Assembly: GCA_020631735.1 (NCBI GenBank)
Contig: CM036197.1
Span: 49,957,880 to 50,021,879 of the forward strand
Source of the DNA: Saccharum officinarum
Lineage: Eukaryota > Streptophyta > Magnoliopsida > Poales > Poaceae
Length of the DNA: 64,000 bases
Reading direction: 5' to 3'
In this document: piece by piece, positions 33,725 to 45,663 of the stretch
How the letters are laid out: each line of letters starts with the position of its first letter
How positions within the stretch are numbered: position 1 is the stretch's first letter
Position numbers and translations under genes: made by a program
Notes under the pieces: generated by a model
Told to the model about the DNA's origin: nothing
The model's database searches: none
Seen by the model: only the letters and a program-made list of their open reading frames with translations

Positions 33725-33953
33725 GGCCCTGTTTGGTTTATAGGTGTTAAAGTTTAACTCTCATCACATAAATATTCCCTCAAATACATGGAGTACTAAA
33801 TATAGACTAATTGCATGCATATCAGCACAGATTAGGAGTAATTTACGAGACGAATCTATTAAGTCTAATTAATCCAAAATTAAATTTTTTTGTCAAATAA
33901 AACAAAAGTGCTACAGTACTGATTAAACTTTAATACACAAATCAAACCGGTCC
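33725..33953. mobile_element. Tourist-like MITE
   Basis: 229 bp with ends GGCCCTGTTTGGTTTA and AATCAAACCGGTCC, flanked by TAA (33722-33724 and 33954-33956). The core ACGAGACGAATCTATTAAGT is present. It is the third of a head-to-tail MITE run. Confidence 0.8.
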
Positions 33954-33956
33954 TAA

Positions 33957-34718
33957 ACACAGCCTAAACAAGCACATCGGGAGCGGAGCTGACTGACCTG
34001 CCGGCCTTCTACGGTGGAGATGTGATGATACATTGACACCGGCAGCATGGCAGGGCTGACAGGTCCTCTAGCTGCCGACAGGGCCAGTCGGCCCATGGCA
34101 GGGCTGACAGGTCTGCCGAGCAGAGCGCCCGCACACTGCGGCGGAGATGTGATGATACATTGACACCGGCAGCATCAGAGATTCAGATAAGACTACCCGT
34201 ACCTTTATATTCCTCCTCTATACGTCCTAGTGAGAAGATTCTTTCCTCTATACTTAATTCTTCCGCACTCATTATTCCTCTATTTCATCCTCTATCCACC
34301 GTGGGGTACACTTGTCACTTTATCTAAATATATACATGTGAGATCTAGTTTCAAAAAATTTATTGTCATGAATTTAATGGTGCAATCAAAATTTAATTTG
34401 ATTAATTGGTTTGTGATTTATAGCATTTTTTAAGTTAGTAGCAGCAGTGGGGCCCACGTCACATGCATTCTCCCTCCTCTCCCATGCTGCAGCAGCAGCT
34501 GGGCTCACGCACGAGCGCGCGGTAGCGTGCGTACGCTGTTCCGCTGAATATAGCGGAGGCCGTGCCATAGCGGAGCTTTTAGCGGTTTACGGTGCAGCAG
34601 TTTTTTTATACGTACTACTCTATGTCTTTTACCGGATGATATACCGTTGCCACTGCAATCAGTCTAAAGGACCAGGGACACATGGCTACTGTGCTTGGGC
34701 AGCTAGCTGTTCAGCATT
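33957..34718. other. Unassigned DNA with a 127-bp tandem duplication
   Basis: GATGTGATGATACATTGACA and the following CCGGCAGCAT occur at about 34018 and again 127 bp later at about 34145. GGCAGGGCTGACAGGT is also repeated between them (34049 and 34097). From 34440 to 34600 a GC-rich stretch holds small palindromes around TTCCGCTGAATATAGCGGA. No gene is recognised. Confidence 0.5.
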
Positions 34719-37439
34719 CACTGCTGGTAACGCAAGCCTTGCCGAGTGTGAGTGCTAGAGCATTCGGCAAAGGTCATTTTTTTTTTTCCTTGTAAAGGCT
34801 TTGCCGAGTGCCGTACTTGGTAAAGAGTACATGATAAAAATTTCGTCGGTAAAGATCTCTTTGCCGAGTGTTTTTTATCGGACACTCGGCAAAGGCTCGA
34901 TAAAGAAAAGTTGTCGTGACGGCGCACGAAACGTGCTGGGCACTCGGTAAAATTTTTTTAAAAAAACTTTGCCAAGTGTCCCTCTGCATAGCACTCGGCA
35001 AAGATTTTTTTTAGAAAAATTCTTTGTCGAGTGCTCTCCACCTGACACTTAGCAAAGAAAATATTTTTTTAAAAAAATTTCTTTGCCGAGTGTCGCTCTG
35101 CATGGCACTCGGTAAAGAAAATTTTTTTAAAATTCTTTGCCGAGGGCCCACCATCCTGACACTTGGCAAAGAAAAAAATTTTAAAAAATTTCATTGCCGA
35201 GTGCCCCTTTGCCTGACACTCGGCAAAGATTTTTTTTGAAAATATCTGGCACTCGGCAAAGAGAAAAGTTTCATGGCATATGCTAGTCCTCGTCCCCACC
35301 CTCTCCTCCTTGTCCCCACCCCCTCCTCCTCGTCCGACTGCCGGACCAGCTCGTCCTCGTCCTCGTCCCCATCCCCGTCCTCGGCCACCTCTTACTCCTC
35401 CTCCTCCTCTACCTCACCCTTCGGCGGTGTGGGAGGACGAGGCTGCCTCTTGCTCATGCTCTTCCTCCTCCTACTATCCGACGGCTCCTCTTCTGGAGCC
35501 ACCACAGACTGTGTCCTCCGGTAAAGAGAGAACAAGTTCCTCTGACGGCCGCCCACCATCTTTGTTTAATCACCTGCAATTGGAAAGAATAAACAAGAGT
35601 TAATTAGAAATTAAAAAGAATAAACAAGAAGTAATTAGAAATAGATGCAAAATAAACAAAACATAATTATAAAGTAACATAGTATTACATGTATTAGAAA
35701 TAATCTGCATGATCTGGATTAGCTGGATCATAAGTCTCATCATCACTATCAGCCATGTCGAAATGATCAACACTATCCGAATGAGGAATGTTGTCTTCAT
35801 TGTCATTGTCTAAACGTAATCACTCAAGCGTTTATAAGTCCTTCACATTTTGCATCTCATCCCCATCGTTCTCATCATCAACCCAATCATTGTCTACATC
35901 CATTCCTATCACTTCGGTTAAGTCTATCTCGAACCTCCCTTGTAGCCCCTCTTCTTGATAGAACTCTCCGTCATATGTGTTTGTGTTGAAGTTGTAATCT
36001 TCATCGTTTGGGACAGACAGTCTACTGTGTGGCGATACCTTGTGCACAATATCCCAACCCTTAAGATGCTCTTTGGTGTGGCATGCGTAAGAGGTATAAT
36101 AAACCTGCGTGGCATGTTGAGCCACAATATATACATCATCTCCTGGATAGACGGAATCGTGTCAAAGTTCGACTAGCCCAATATGAGAGGTCCGTCTCAT
36201 TTACTCCTGGATCAAACCAATGGCATTTGAATATGACAGGACTAAGAGATTTGCAATCGATGACATTTTTGAATGAAAGTTCGTATATTGCTTCAATTCT
36301 TCTATAATAGTCGAAGCCATCAGTGCCGGGGGTAAAAACTCCGCTATTTGTGGTTCTTCGATTAGGCCGACTCTGCTCGTGTCTTGCTGTGTGAAAGCGA
36401 TGCCATTGACGTCGTAACCGTTAAATGACTTGACCCTATAGGCACAGCCGCTTGCAACCTGTCTCAACTCATCACTGATAGACGCATCAGTTTGGGCCTA
36501 CAAGTTCGTATAGGATACATCGTTATATTATTCGAACATACGAGCAACTTAGAAGGTCAAACTTAGTACAAGCTAAAATGAAAAGTACCTTGTTTTTGAA
36601 CCAAGAAATAAAATCGGGTCTGCCCGGTCCCGCACCCTTTGAAAGGAGGGTATCAGTTTCTTGCGGGGTAGGATCCCTCGATTGATTCCAGAAGTGATGA
36701 AGAAATTCCTTGTATCGACGTGAAATAAGGGGTTGGATGAGGAATAGTGACAGCGTATTGCAACAAGCTCGTTGAGAACTTACCCCATGTACGACGCCAC
36801 CTCCTCAAGGTTGTGCAACACATATAGCATGATACAGCGCCACTCTTCATGTGTCAAGATCTTAGTGGTGGATGGAATAATGGAACTTAGCGATTCAAAA
36901 AATGATATTCATGATTTTGAGCGTATTATGAGGCCGTATCCAGGGACATACGCGGAATTTCAAACATCTTGTGCATGAAATATGGCCACCAACTTGCGTG
37001 TGATTTGATTTTAAATTATACAAAATACAAACGAAGTCCAAAAATTACGAAACTCGTCAAGAAGTCGTGACATTGCATGTGGAGGCTGTGATAAAAATTT
37101 AAGAATGTTTCGAGCAAGTGGTGATGCACGATGCTTGAAACCCAGACATCTCCATGTGATCTCCACATGATCACATGGAGAGGACACTCGGCAAATACAT
37201 TACAAAAAAAAAAGAAAAAACTCTTTGCTAGCACTCGGCGAAGAGTAACGGCAGGGTGCAAACCGTCAGTGGACAGCGTCTTTGTCGAGAGCCAGACCCT
37301 CGGCATAGGGCTTCTTTTATCGAGTGCCAAAGCATTCTCTGCCGAGTGTCTTCCTTTGCTGAAAGCGACCCTCAACATAGAATCTGTTCGCCAAGTGCCC
37401 GATTATTTGACCCTCGGCAACGTTGGCATTTCCGTAGTG
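34719..37439 (-). mobile_element. CACTA transposon, deletion derivative
   Basis: 2721 bp with ends CACTGCTGGTAACGCAAGCC (plus) and CACTACGGAAATGCCAACG (minus) and ATT target duplications on both sides (34716-34718, 37440-37442), the 3-bp size expected for CACTA. The left subterminal zone (34733-35265) has about ten copies of TTTGCCGAGTG / CACTCGGCAAAG in both orientations, with fewer at the right (37185-37425). The transposase gene is present only as its 3' part (35832-36720, minus). A (CCTCGTCC)n-type low-complexity patch lies at 35285-35420. Confidence 0.88.
35832..36720 (-). pseudogene. CACTA transposase (TNP2-type), C-terminal part
   Basis: On the minus strand from about 36720: SRRYKEFLHHFWNQSRDPTP, then CAYRVKSFNGYDVNGIAF and RRIEAIYELSFKNVIDC with VIFKCHWFDPGVN (36330-36190), which match the DUF4216 region following the transposase core. 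Then come VYYTSYACHTKEHLKGWDI, VHKVSPHSRLSVPNDEDYNF and TYDGEFYQEEGLQGRFEIDL with an acidic tail ending near 35832. The transposase core (Transposase_21) is missing and the frame is broken between the pieces. It is a relic. Confidence 0.82.
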
Positions 37440-37442
37440 ATT

Positions 37443-38859
37443 AACGTGCCCGCATCGTTATTCTGGTTAATCTACTGTCGCTGTCGGTGCAGACTTGCGG
37501 GTGTCCGCTGCCACGGGTGGGCCGCGTAGCCCTATCGGCTACTGAGCCGCCGACAGGCGGCTTGTCGCCAGTTGAGCGACCGACAGGCCTCTGCCAGTCA
37601 GCCAGTCCATGCGTGCAACGGCGGTGCGCCAGGCCCTTGCTTTGCCGCCGCGCGAAAACAAAATTCGACTAGAGAGAGGCACCGATCGGACGGCCGTGCG
37701 GGCATCACACGCGTAGTACCTGTAGTCCTGTACCGCTCGTGACCGAGCACGAGGATTAAAAGAAGAGATGGCCTGCTACTCACTGTACTAGTTAGCGGCT
37801 CGCTCTAACGCTGTTGGGTTGCTAGCAAGTCTACACCCTCCGTCCCTAAATGTTTATCTCTAGAAAATCGTGTTTCCTTCACAAATATGTTTTACGGGCG
37901 ACAAACAAAAGGTACAGAGTCTGTCGCGTGCCGGCCGCACGGATGAACATAACCGTGGCTACAGTGAAGGACTGAACGCGACGACCAGTGACCAATGTCG
38001 CGTCCTCGATGCCTTAAAGGAGAAGACACCGATCCACCAGCCAGCTCGAACGGCCGCACGTACTCCGTACGCACGCACTTCGTGTTGAAAAGTTTTTTTT
38101 TATTTGAAGGCATTTAGTGTTCTAAAATTTAATTTTAAATTTTAAATTTCAAAATCTATAAACTTATAATAATGTTTTAGGACCCTAAGCAGTTTTAATT
38201 TAAAATTTTTCAACTACAAAGTTGTAGATTACGTTGAGGGCTACAATTTTAATATAAAGTTTGTCTTCATTCAAGCTCATATGAAAAAGTTATGAATTAA
38301 TTTTTGATATAAAGTTTTTAGATCGTCCTGTTTTGACCCATATGAGACTCAAAATCAAGTTTAGGGACCGGGGTGACACAACTGAACAAGTTTGAGGACC
38401 TAAATAGGTGATTTCCAAGTTAAGGGGCCAGGATGACATGACTGAACAAGTTTTAGGACATAAATGGTTGGTTTGCGAGTTTAGGGACCGGGATGACACA
38501 TCCAAACAAGTTTAGGGACCGACGATGAACTTTACTCATTTAAAAATGAATTGGAAGCATATAAAGTCACTATATTTTGTTCCATTGGTTCAGGCTCCTT
38601 CGCACTCCGTAACTAGAAACACTGGTATAATGCCCATGGTAATGCTACGAACAAATTAAATAACTAAAATATTTGTAAAAAGTATTTGTCTACCAATCAA
38701 CAAGATATTTGTTTTGCCAATCAACAAGATCTAAACATGGTAAGAAAATATTTGTTTTCACATGTTTGGCATCATATGCTTAAGAGAATGGCAGGTGATA
38801 AGCCAATAACAAATACAACTTTGTCTGCCAAAACGAATTCTTTGAAATTCTAATAATGA
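37443..38859. other. Unassigned DNA; about 62-bp tandem repeats near 38354-38522
   Basis: Between 38354 and 38522, three diverged units share AAGTTTAGGGACCGGGATGA, then CACAACTGAACAAG, at a spacing near 62 bp. Around 38220-38300 text such as CTACAAAGTTGTAGATTACG resembles the interior of grass CACTA elements. No ends were found. GC-rich 37480-37640 has short CCGACAGGC repeats. No gene is recognised. Confidence 0.45.
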
Positions 38860-38985
38860 GCCCGTTTATTTCTCTGAAAAGCCATGGCTAAAAATACTGT
38901 TCGCTGATTTATTGTGGGAGAAAAACACTGTTCCAACCAAAAGAACAAACTGAAAAGTACGGATTATAAGACAAGCGTATAGGGC
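38860..38985. mobile_element. Small foldback MITE with GTGGGAGAAAA core
   Basis: From GCCCGTTTATTTCTCTGAA to GACAAGCGTATAGGGC, 126 bp, with central TTTATTGTGGGAGAAAAACA. Same family as the copies at 26904 and 27339. Confidence 0.55.
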
Positions 38986-39662
38986 CAATCTTTGGCAAAA
39001 GGGGACACCTTCTAAGGGGAACTCTTTGGCGACCACATCAATTCTCTGAATTACTGATAATCTTTGGCAAAATCTCAACATGAACTCCTGATACATCAAG
39101 TGGTCAGGTGTCTTTAGATTCATAAGCATCGTACGAGATGCATTTGAGCAGTCCGTGACATGCTGCCTACCAGCAACACCTCCTTAAGGTTCCAAATCAA
39201 CCAAGTGTCAACTGTGCCAAATAAGGCGCCACCAGTCTGGACTGCATCCTTGACATCATCCACATTTTCCATCAACCATAATAATTTCAGAGCAACGAAA
39301 TAGGTACTGATTGGCAGCCCACATGTTTCCACGAAGTGGATTCTACCATCTGATAGCTCACTTTGTAATCTCCTGTATTAGCTCATATTTAGTACTCCTA
39401 GTTAGCATCCGAACGTCGTCTGATAGGGTACGGACTAAACTTTAGCCCCTGGATCGAAACACCCCGAGATAACTGGGCATACGAGAATGATTGACTAGGC
39501 TCTTTCGCTACCAATTACCATGCATCTTGTTTTATTATTGGTGGATTCACAAGCCACATGACACTTGACTCCATGACTCGTAAACATAACGAGCTGCACA
39601 AGATCGATAATGAAGCCGTACCACCAAAGACGTGTTCACTGGACCAATAACGTATGTCACAT
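38986..39662. other. Unassigned DNA; extra fragment of the duplicated segment
   Basis: 39474-39488 (GGGCATACGAGAAT) recurs at about 20007 in copy A. 39489-39615, with GCTCTTTC, CACATGACACTTGAC and AGCTGCACAAGA, resembles 43417-43500 in copy B (GGCTCTTTC, CACATGATACTTAAC, AGCTGCACAAGAG). This suggests a third partial copy beside the solo LTR. No gene is recognised. Confidence 0.35.
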
Positions 39663-41607
39663 TGAAAGCTCTAGTTTGATTTTGGTGAATTGATGAAATC
39701 CTAGGTGATAAACCTTTTACTCTAAGTGATCATGAGATAGGATAGCACATTCTAAGTGGTGGAGCAAATGGTGAAGATCATGATGATGGTGGTGATAGCC
39801 ATGGTGATGATCAAGTGCTCGGAAGTGGAAAAGAAGAAAGAGAAAAACAAAATGAGCTCAAGACAAAGGTGAATTTGATAGGGTCATTTTATTTTGGTGA
39901 TTAAGACACCTAGTGGGTGTGATCACATTTACGATAGATAGCCGTACTATTAAGAGGGGTGAAACTCGTATTGAAATGCGGTTATCAAAATGCCACTAGA
40001 TGTTCTAACTCATTGCATATGCATTTAGATTCTAGTGAGTGCTAACACCCTTGAAAATGTTTGAACACACGTGCACAAGTTGATACACTTGGTGGTTGGC
40101 ACTTTTGAGCAAGGGTGGTGAAGTTTAGAGTTGAGAAGGGGCTGTCTCGAGGTGACCGGACACTGCTCTGGCAGCGACCGGACTTAGCAGCCGTGTCCAG
40201 TCAGTGGCGCGCTATGGAGACCGCCCTCGGTCCTTTGACCGGACGCTGAACAGTAAAAGTGACCAGACGCGCAGGGCCTGCGTCCGATCAGGGGTGATGT
40301 ACGCTAATGTGTGCTTCGTTGCTGAGCCAGAGAGGACCTGACGGCTGATGCAGGGGTGCGTCTGGTCGTGACTGAACAGACGCGTCCGGTCGTCAGAAAT
40401 TGTCTTTGGAACCTTACTAGATGTGACCTGAAGCTGCGTTGCCACTGGAACATCGCGTCTGGTCACTCGGTGTTGGCATTGGCACGTGCGTGTGGAGTCT
40501 GTGCACCGGCGCGTCCGGTCTGCACTAACGCCCCGTCCGATCATTACTTAGCCGCTGCTGGGGCTAAGCGTTTTGACCGTTGGAATCGTGTGGATGACGT
40601 TGAACCAGGGGGACACATGGACGGAGATCCGCGATCAGACGCTTGGGGGCCTGCGTCCGGTTAGCGCGACCTACGCGTTCGGTCACCCTGAGTTGGGCTG
40701 CTTGTTGAGCCCAATGGCTCTATTTCGATTGAGCCTCTATAAAAGTTGTTTGACCAGCTCTTGCTCACACTCTTGTCCATTTCTATTGAGAATACGTCCT
40801 AGTGAGCACAACCATCTGTCTCACTCATCCTACTTGATTGATTCACCATTTGGTGAGAATTGAGAGCATTCAAGTGCATTGCTTTGAGTGATTGCACTAA
40901 AGGCACTTGGTGATTGTGTTTCGCTGCGGGGTTCGCTTGTTTCTCTTGGTGGTTGCCGCCATCTAGACAGCTTGGTGTAGCAAGGATTGTCGAGCAGAGG
41001 AAGGTGCTTGTCTCCGGCTCCGATCGTGGTGATTATGAGGGGTTCTTGACCTTTCCTCGGCTTGTGTGATTCTCATCATGTGTTGGTTGTGCGGCACCCG
41101 ATTGCGGGTTAGGCGTGTGATGCCTATTAGCGCATGAACCTTCAAGTGAGTGAATCATCATAACAGGAGCTTGCTTGCCGGTAAGCAATTGAACCTCGGT
41201 GAAAAATCATTGTGTCATCTTGTCACCGGGATTTCATTGGTACTCATTGTGATTGATTGATTGTGACTTGCCACGGCCGTACAAACATCATCCCCTCTCT
41301 TGTATTTACATTCCTAGTGTAACTAAGTCTTTAGTGTAATTAATTTTGAGAGTTAGCTTGTGTCCTGTCTAGTGGTTAGTGAGGCTTTTTAGTTAGTCTT
41401 TGAAAGCTCATTAACTTAGTGATAGTGACCTAGCCTCTTGTGTGTGAATTAGATATTATAGCAACTAGAATTGTGGATAGGAGGCTTGTATTTTTAGTAG
41501 ACTAGCACAAAAATTGCTTCGTCCCATATTTATCGAACCACTTTACTTAATGTTGTTGTAGAATTTTTATAGGCTATTCAGCCCCCTCTAGCCATTAGGA
41601 CATTTCA
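39663..41607 (+). mobile_element. Solo LTR of a SIRE-like copia family
   Basis: 1945 bp from TGAAAGCTCTAGTTTG to ATTAGGACATTTCA, with five-base flanks CACAT and CACGT (one change). It is colinear with the LTRs at 47994 and 56502: the CACCTAGTGGGTGTG and GATAGCCGTACTAT text (39910-39960), the GACCGGACGC/GCGTCCGGTC repeat zone (40150-40680), a TATAAAA box (40738-40744) and the terminal GGCTATTCA.CCCCCTCTAGC. It is more diverged than those two are from each other. No coding sequence accompanies it. Confidence 0.85.
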
Positions 41608-41915
41608 CACGTCCCGTCGAGTGAGACTTACGTGCCACGTCGTTGAGAAGACTCAAGCCCAGTCTGCTGGTGTAATAATAATAACGAGAGCGCGACTCTA
41701 TCTCCGGTTTTTCAAGTTTCACGAAGATATTTTTTGCTGTTTTTTATTTTTAGCTAGGATATTGAGATTGAAACGGAATAGTATTTTGGTGTACTATTAT
41801 CTATTGATCTAATTTTACTCGGCATAATAATATTAATACTCTTGTATGTGTCACCACTGTGGACAAGGGTCAAAATACGCTCCAGTAATGTGTCAAGCAT
41901 AGTGCGTATAGTAAT

Positions 41916-42793
41916 GGGGACAACTAGCCTCTGGACGTCCGGTCCCAGCAGCGTGCCTGGACGTAGCTTCCACCAGCCAATTGTGACTCGATACGTGTGC
42001 TTAGGCTGATAACGAAAGCGGTATCCCTGCCCACTATCTAGAGTCCAACAGAAGGGGAGAGCGTGCGCTCGCATCCGTCGCCATCCTCCGGCGCACCCCT
42101 TCCACCGACCCCAACCGTGCCCCTCCGCATTCTAGGAAGGATGCAACAGAAGGCGAGGAGACACTGAGACGAGGAAGCAGAAGGCGAGGAGGGAGATAGA
42201 ACCTCCGATCTACTTTTGAAACATCCAGATGCAACACTTGCAACATCCGTCTGAAGACAGAAGAAACACTTAAACCATGTATCTGAAATACTTGTAAAAA
42301 GATCTGAAAACTATTGTAAAACATATGCAATATCTAGATAAACTAGTTGCAACACATGTGTGAAACATATGCAATATCCAAATAAACACACTTGCAATAT
42401 ACGTATAGAAAACAGATAAAACATTGGAAACAAACGCTTGTAATATACGTGTATAACCATTGCAGCATATGCAACGTCCATATGAATAATTGCAACATAA
42501 CCCTTCTTCTCCCGTCCAAAAAAACATGACCCTTCTTCTTTCGTACAACGTAGCGCAAAGCGGGGGGACGACTGGTTTCGGTGAGCCAGCGGCCGAGGAT
42601 GGTGGCGTGGCCTGACAGCGGCCAGCTGCGCCTGCGCCTTGCTTGGCGGCGCCACGGAGTGGGCATGGCGCGGCACAAAATGAGACTCGCGAGAGAGGCG
42701 GAAAGGGATGAGCGTCGGGAGTTTTTTTTTGGAGAGAGAGAGCGCGCGCTTCCGGACGACGGACGTGGAACGGATGCCCGCGGTGGAGCATTA
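41916..42793. mobile_element. MULE-like non-autonomous element
   Basis: Flanked by a direct repeat GCGTATAGTAAT (41904-41915 and 42794-42805); a 9-bp or longer duplication fits Mutator-like insertion. The interior has many CAACATCCAGAT / ACACTTGCAAC motifs (42220-42490) and a GC-rich right part (42560-42780). Terminal inverted repeats are weak (CTGGACGTCCGG near the left, CCGGACGACGGACG near the right). It has the same design as the element at 21346. Open frames inside are compositional. Confidence 0.6.
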
Positions 42794-43561
42794 GCGTATA
42801 GTAATAGTACTGTATGAGAACATCATCACTACGTATTACAAGTCTACAACGGCAAGACAAGTATCAACCTTAATTAGCCGGAAAAAATAAATAACCAGAC
42901 ATGATCACATTTATCTCATTTATCGTTTACTTTGTTCACATAAAACGAAAATTGTCTTTAAGAGGAACATATAAGAAGAAAAAAAAACAATACTCCTTCA
43001 AGAAACACCAAGCCACCGTGTGCGGCGAAAATTAGCTGGTGCACGGGATCTGGTCCATCTAGATAATGGCATTCACGAAAAAACCGTCAGATACTATAGA
43101 AAAGGTCTATTGCTGCTTGCGTGCGTCTGCTTGGTTGATACGAATTTGACAGGAAAAACAAATGTTGATACGAACTTGACAGGAAAAACAAATATACGAG
43201 CCATGTCGTCCTCTTTTTATCCTAACATATACGAGCCTGACTCCTGACATGATCTTTTTTAGCTAGCCTTCAAGGAACAAAGGGTGATTCAGTTTTTCTC
43301 AGGATGTGCAGTCTGGAAAACGTGCATTGCAGAGCTGTTTCACTCTGTTCTTCAGCTCTCAACTTGTTCAGTCCACAAAGAGGTCCAGTCCGGATTCTCA
43401 GCCTTCATACAATAATGACTTGGCTCTTTCTTTGTTCATGCATCTCTCTTTTAATTATATCTCAGGATCACATGATACTTAACAAGCTGCACAAGAGATA
43501 TGTGCAGCCCAGAGATTGTTTATGAACCTCTCAAATTAATGCTAGTCCTTCAATAGCAATT

Positions 43562-43680
43562 GGCCCTGTTCTGCTGGTCATGTTTCGGCTTGTTTCAGCT
43601 TGTTTTAGCTTATTCTCTCTCACAGAACACTATTGAATCAGCCGAAACCAGCCGGCTTTTATACCAGCCGAACTAGCCCA
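43562..43680. mobile_element. Small foldback MITE, absent from copy A
   Basis: GGCCCTGTTCTGCTGG ... GCCGAACTAGCCCA, 119 bp, with TTCTCTCTCACAGAACACTA in the middle (reverse of the GTGAGAGAAAA core). The surrounding CCTTCAATAGCAA | CTGCTAGTGTTGAG is continuous in copy A (CCTTCAATAGTAACTGCTAG, 21268-21287), giving a clean empty site. Confidence 0.75.
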
Positions 43681-43939
43681 CTGCTAGTGTTGAGTGGGTA
43701 TTTTTCCTCAGTGAATTACGTGAAAGAACAAATTCAGAAATAATGATCACTTTTTTTACCTGTTAACCATCAACCGCCTGCAAGCCGATGAACACAAAGC
43801 TAGCATTAATTTTAATTCCTTATTATTCATTCAATATCCTGGCAAGGTGCCTCTGTTCGTTCGCTAGACCTAAACCGACTGGCACGTCAGGTGGAGCCAT
43901 GGAGCGAGCTGCGCCATGTACAGGACAGAATCATGTAGC

Positions 43940-45532
43940 GTATAATAAAGAAACAAAATTTTCGTCATATTTTTTTCCCACCATGACGTATAAGATGTAA
44001 CCGTCCGTGACTCAATCTCACGTCAGACTCAATCTCGCGTACACCTAGAACATAACGTCACCTCGGCACGAGTCCGAACAGAAAATTGCCCATCTCTACG
44101 TGGGAAATCCACGTTCATGTCGTACGTCTCCATCGATCCGTCCTAGCGAAAGCACGTATGGAGTATGGACCCAGGTGGTGACCACCTCGCCGTTTATTCA
44201 ATGTCGTATACAAAGCTGCCTTGTGACTCCGATCGTTCGCCGAAGAGAAGAAGAGGAAGGGTCGCCAACACAGCGTTGCAGGGCCGGCGAGGGCGAACCG
44301 CGTGGGGCCACCAGATCACGTGTAGGTGCATGAAGGCCGGCAAGCATAGGTCGGCACCAGTGGCACCGCGCGGTGGCCGGCTCGCTCGCCGTGGCATCGC
44401 GAAGGTCGACGAGCATGCAGAGGCATTGCGAGGGCCAGTATGCGCGGATGCGGACGAGCCCGTGGTCACGGTTTCGCAAAGACCGGCGAGCATAGGGCGG
44501 CACAGCGGCGCGCGGTGCGTGCGGCGGTGGCGCAAAGGCCAGCCAGTGCTGAGCAGGTGACCATTCAAAACATCCTGCATGGCCGCACGGTAAGCAGCGA
44601 GGGCCGGGCGGCAAACTCGGCAAGGCAAGGTCCTCGATCTGCCACGGCAGAGATAGCTACCACAGTTTTTTTCTCTCTCTCTTCATGTACGTGCAGGCGA
44701 AGGTGTTGTTTGAGTATGCTCTGAACGGCAACGAGAGGCTTCACGACAGCGGTAATGCTTCACGACATCGACGACGGCCACGGCTGCGCGAGCTCGTGGG
44801 GCCGAGGCTGCGCGGGCGACTGAGCTCGTGAGCATTAGCGCGAGCACTGGCAGCAGCACGGGTGAGGAAGCGTGGTGGCCGGCGGCCGGCAGCGAGGCAT
44901 AACTGCGAGGCTGCTGGTCACAGCGCGTGGAGGCGATGCCATGCCCCCATAACGCAAAAAAGAAATATATAAGTGTGCAGTTGAGCCTCGCCCGTTTTCT
45001 TTTCTTTTTTGGTTTCACATTTTCTGCTGTTTCCGTTTCCTATTTGTTTGCACCTTTTGTTCTTTTTATCCACCTTAGTAATTCTTTTCTGTTTGATTTT
45101 ATGCTCCTTTTTTTTTGTTCGATTTTCCGATAGCCTTCCATTGTAACTTCTTATATTTTTATATGAATATTCAAAACAAATAAAAAATATAATATTATGG
45201 ATCTTTGAACTCGACCATTTTTCTTAAGAAAAAAATGCAAGATTCAAACCACTAAGTTGTTAATGCAATTTTATTGATTAGGAACAAAATTCGTTTTATT
45301 ATAACCAGTTTAGCTTTTTTAAGTCTAACCAATCAAACTCTGAGCTGAAATTTTGATCAAATTGTTGTTGGTCCCGGTCTATATAAATTTGTCTCTAAAT
45401 TGTAAGCATATGTACCATTGTAATCCCTGACGAGAGTTTATAGGTTTCAAATTTTATATAAATGGCAAAACATAAATAGATATATATACCATTTTCACGA
45501 TGTTTTACATAAATATTTATAGTTTTTTTACT
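43940..45532. other. Insertion of unknown type present only in copy B
   Basis: In copy A the text runs from AGAATCACGTAGCG to TGAAGTGGACTACGAC within about 40 bp (28371-28412). In copy B the same landmarks are separated by 1.6 kb. The inserted DNA has a GC-rich part (44190-44940, GGCGAGG / GTGCGGCGG-rich, open in several frames without a domain) followed by AT-rich DNA. No terminal repeats or target duplication were identified, so it may be a gene-fragment-carrying transposon. It is the longest unexplained insertion here. Confidence 0.45.
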
Positions 45533-45663
45533 TTGTGAAGTGGACTACGACGTGACCGCCGAGCCACGCGGCGCCGCGCATCTCCACCTGGCATCTAGGC
45601 TACGGAGTATGCCATTGCCATCAATCCATCGTACAATACACCTGCTAAAAAGGAAAAAAAAAT

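Noticed and set aside
35273..35603. Ser/Pro-rich frames near the CACTA left end
   Set aside because: They are translations of (CCTCGTCC)n-type low-complexity DNA in three frames.
42270..42860. 196-aa minus-strand frame with Cys/Tyr/Phe-rich repeats
   Set aside because: The repeats are translations of the GCAACAT motifs of the MULE-like element; a similar frame appears at 21423-21813 for the same reason.
44140..44940. Several 90-145-aa frames on both strands
   Set aside because: All overlap one another in a GC-rich patch of an unidentified insertion, with no domain in any frame.
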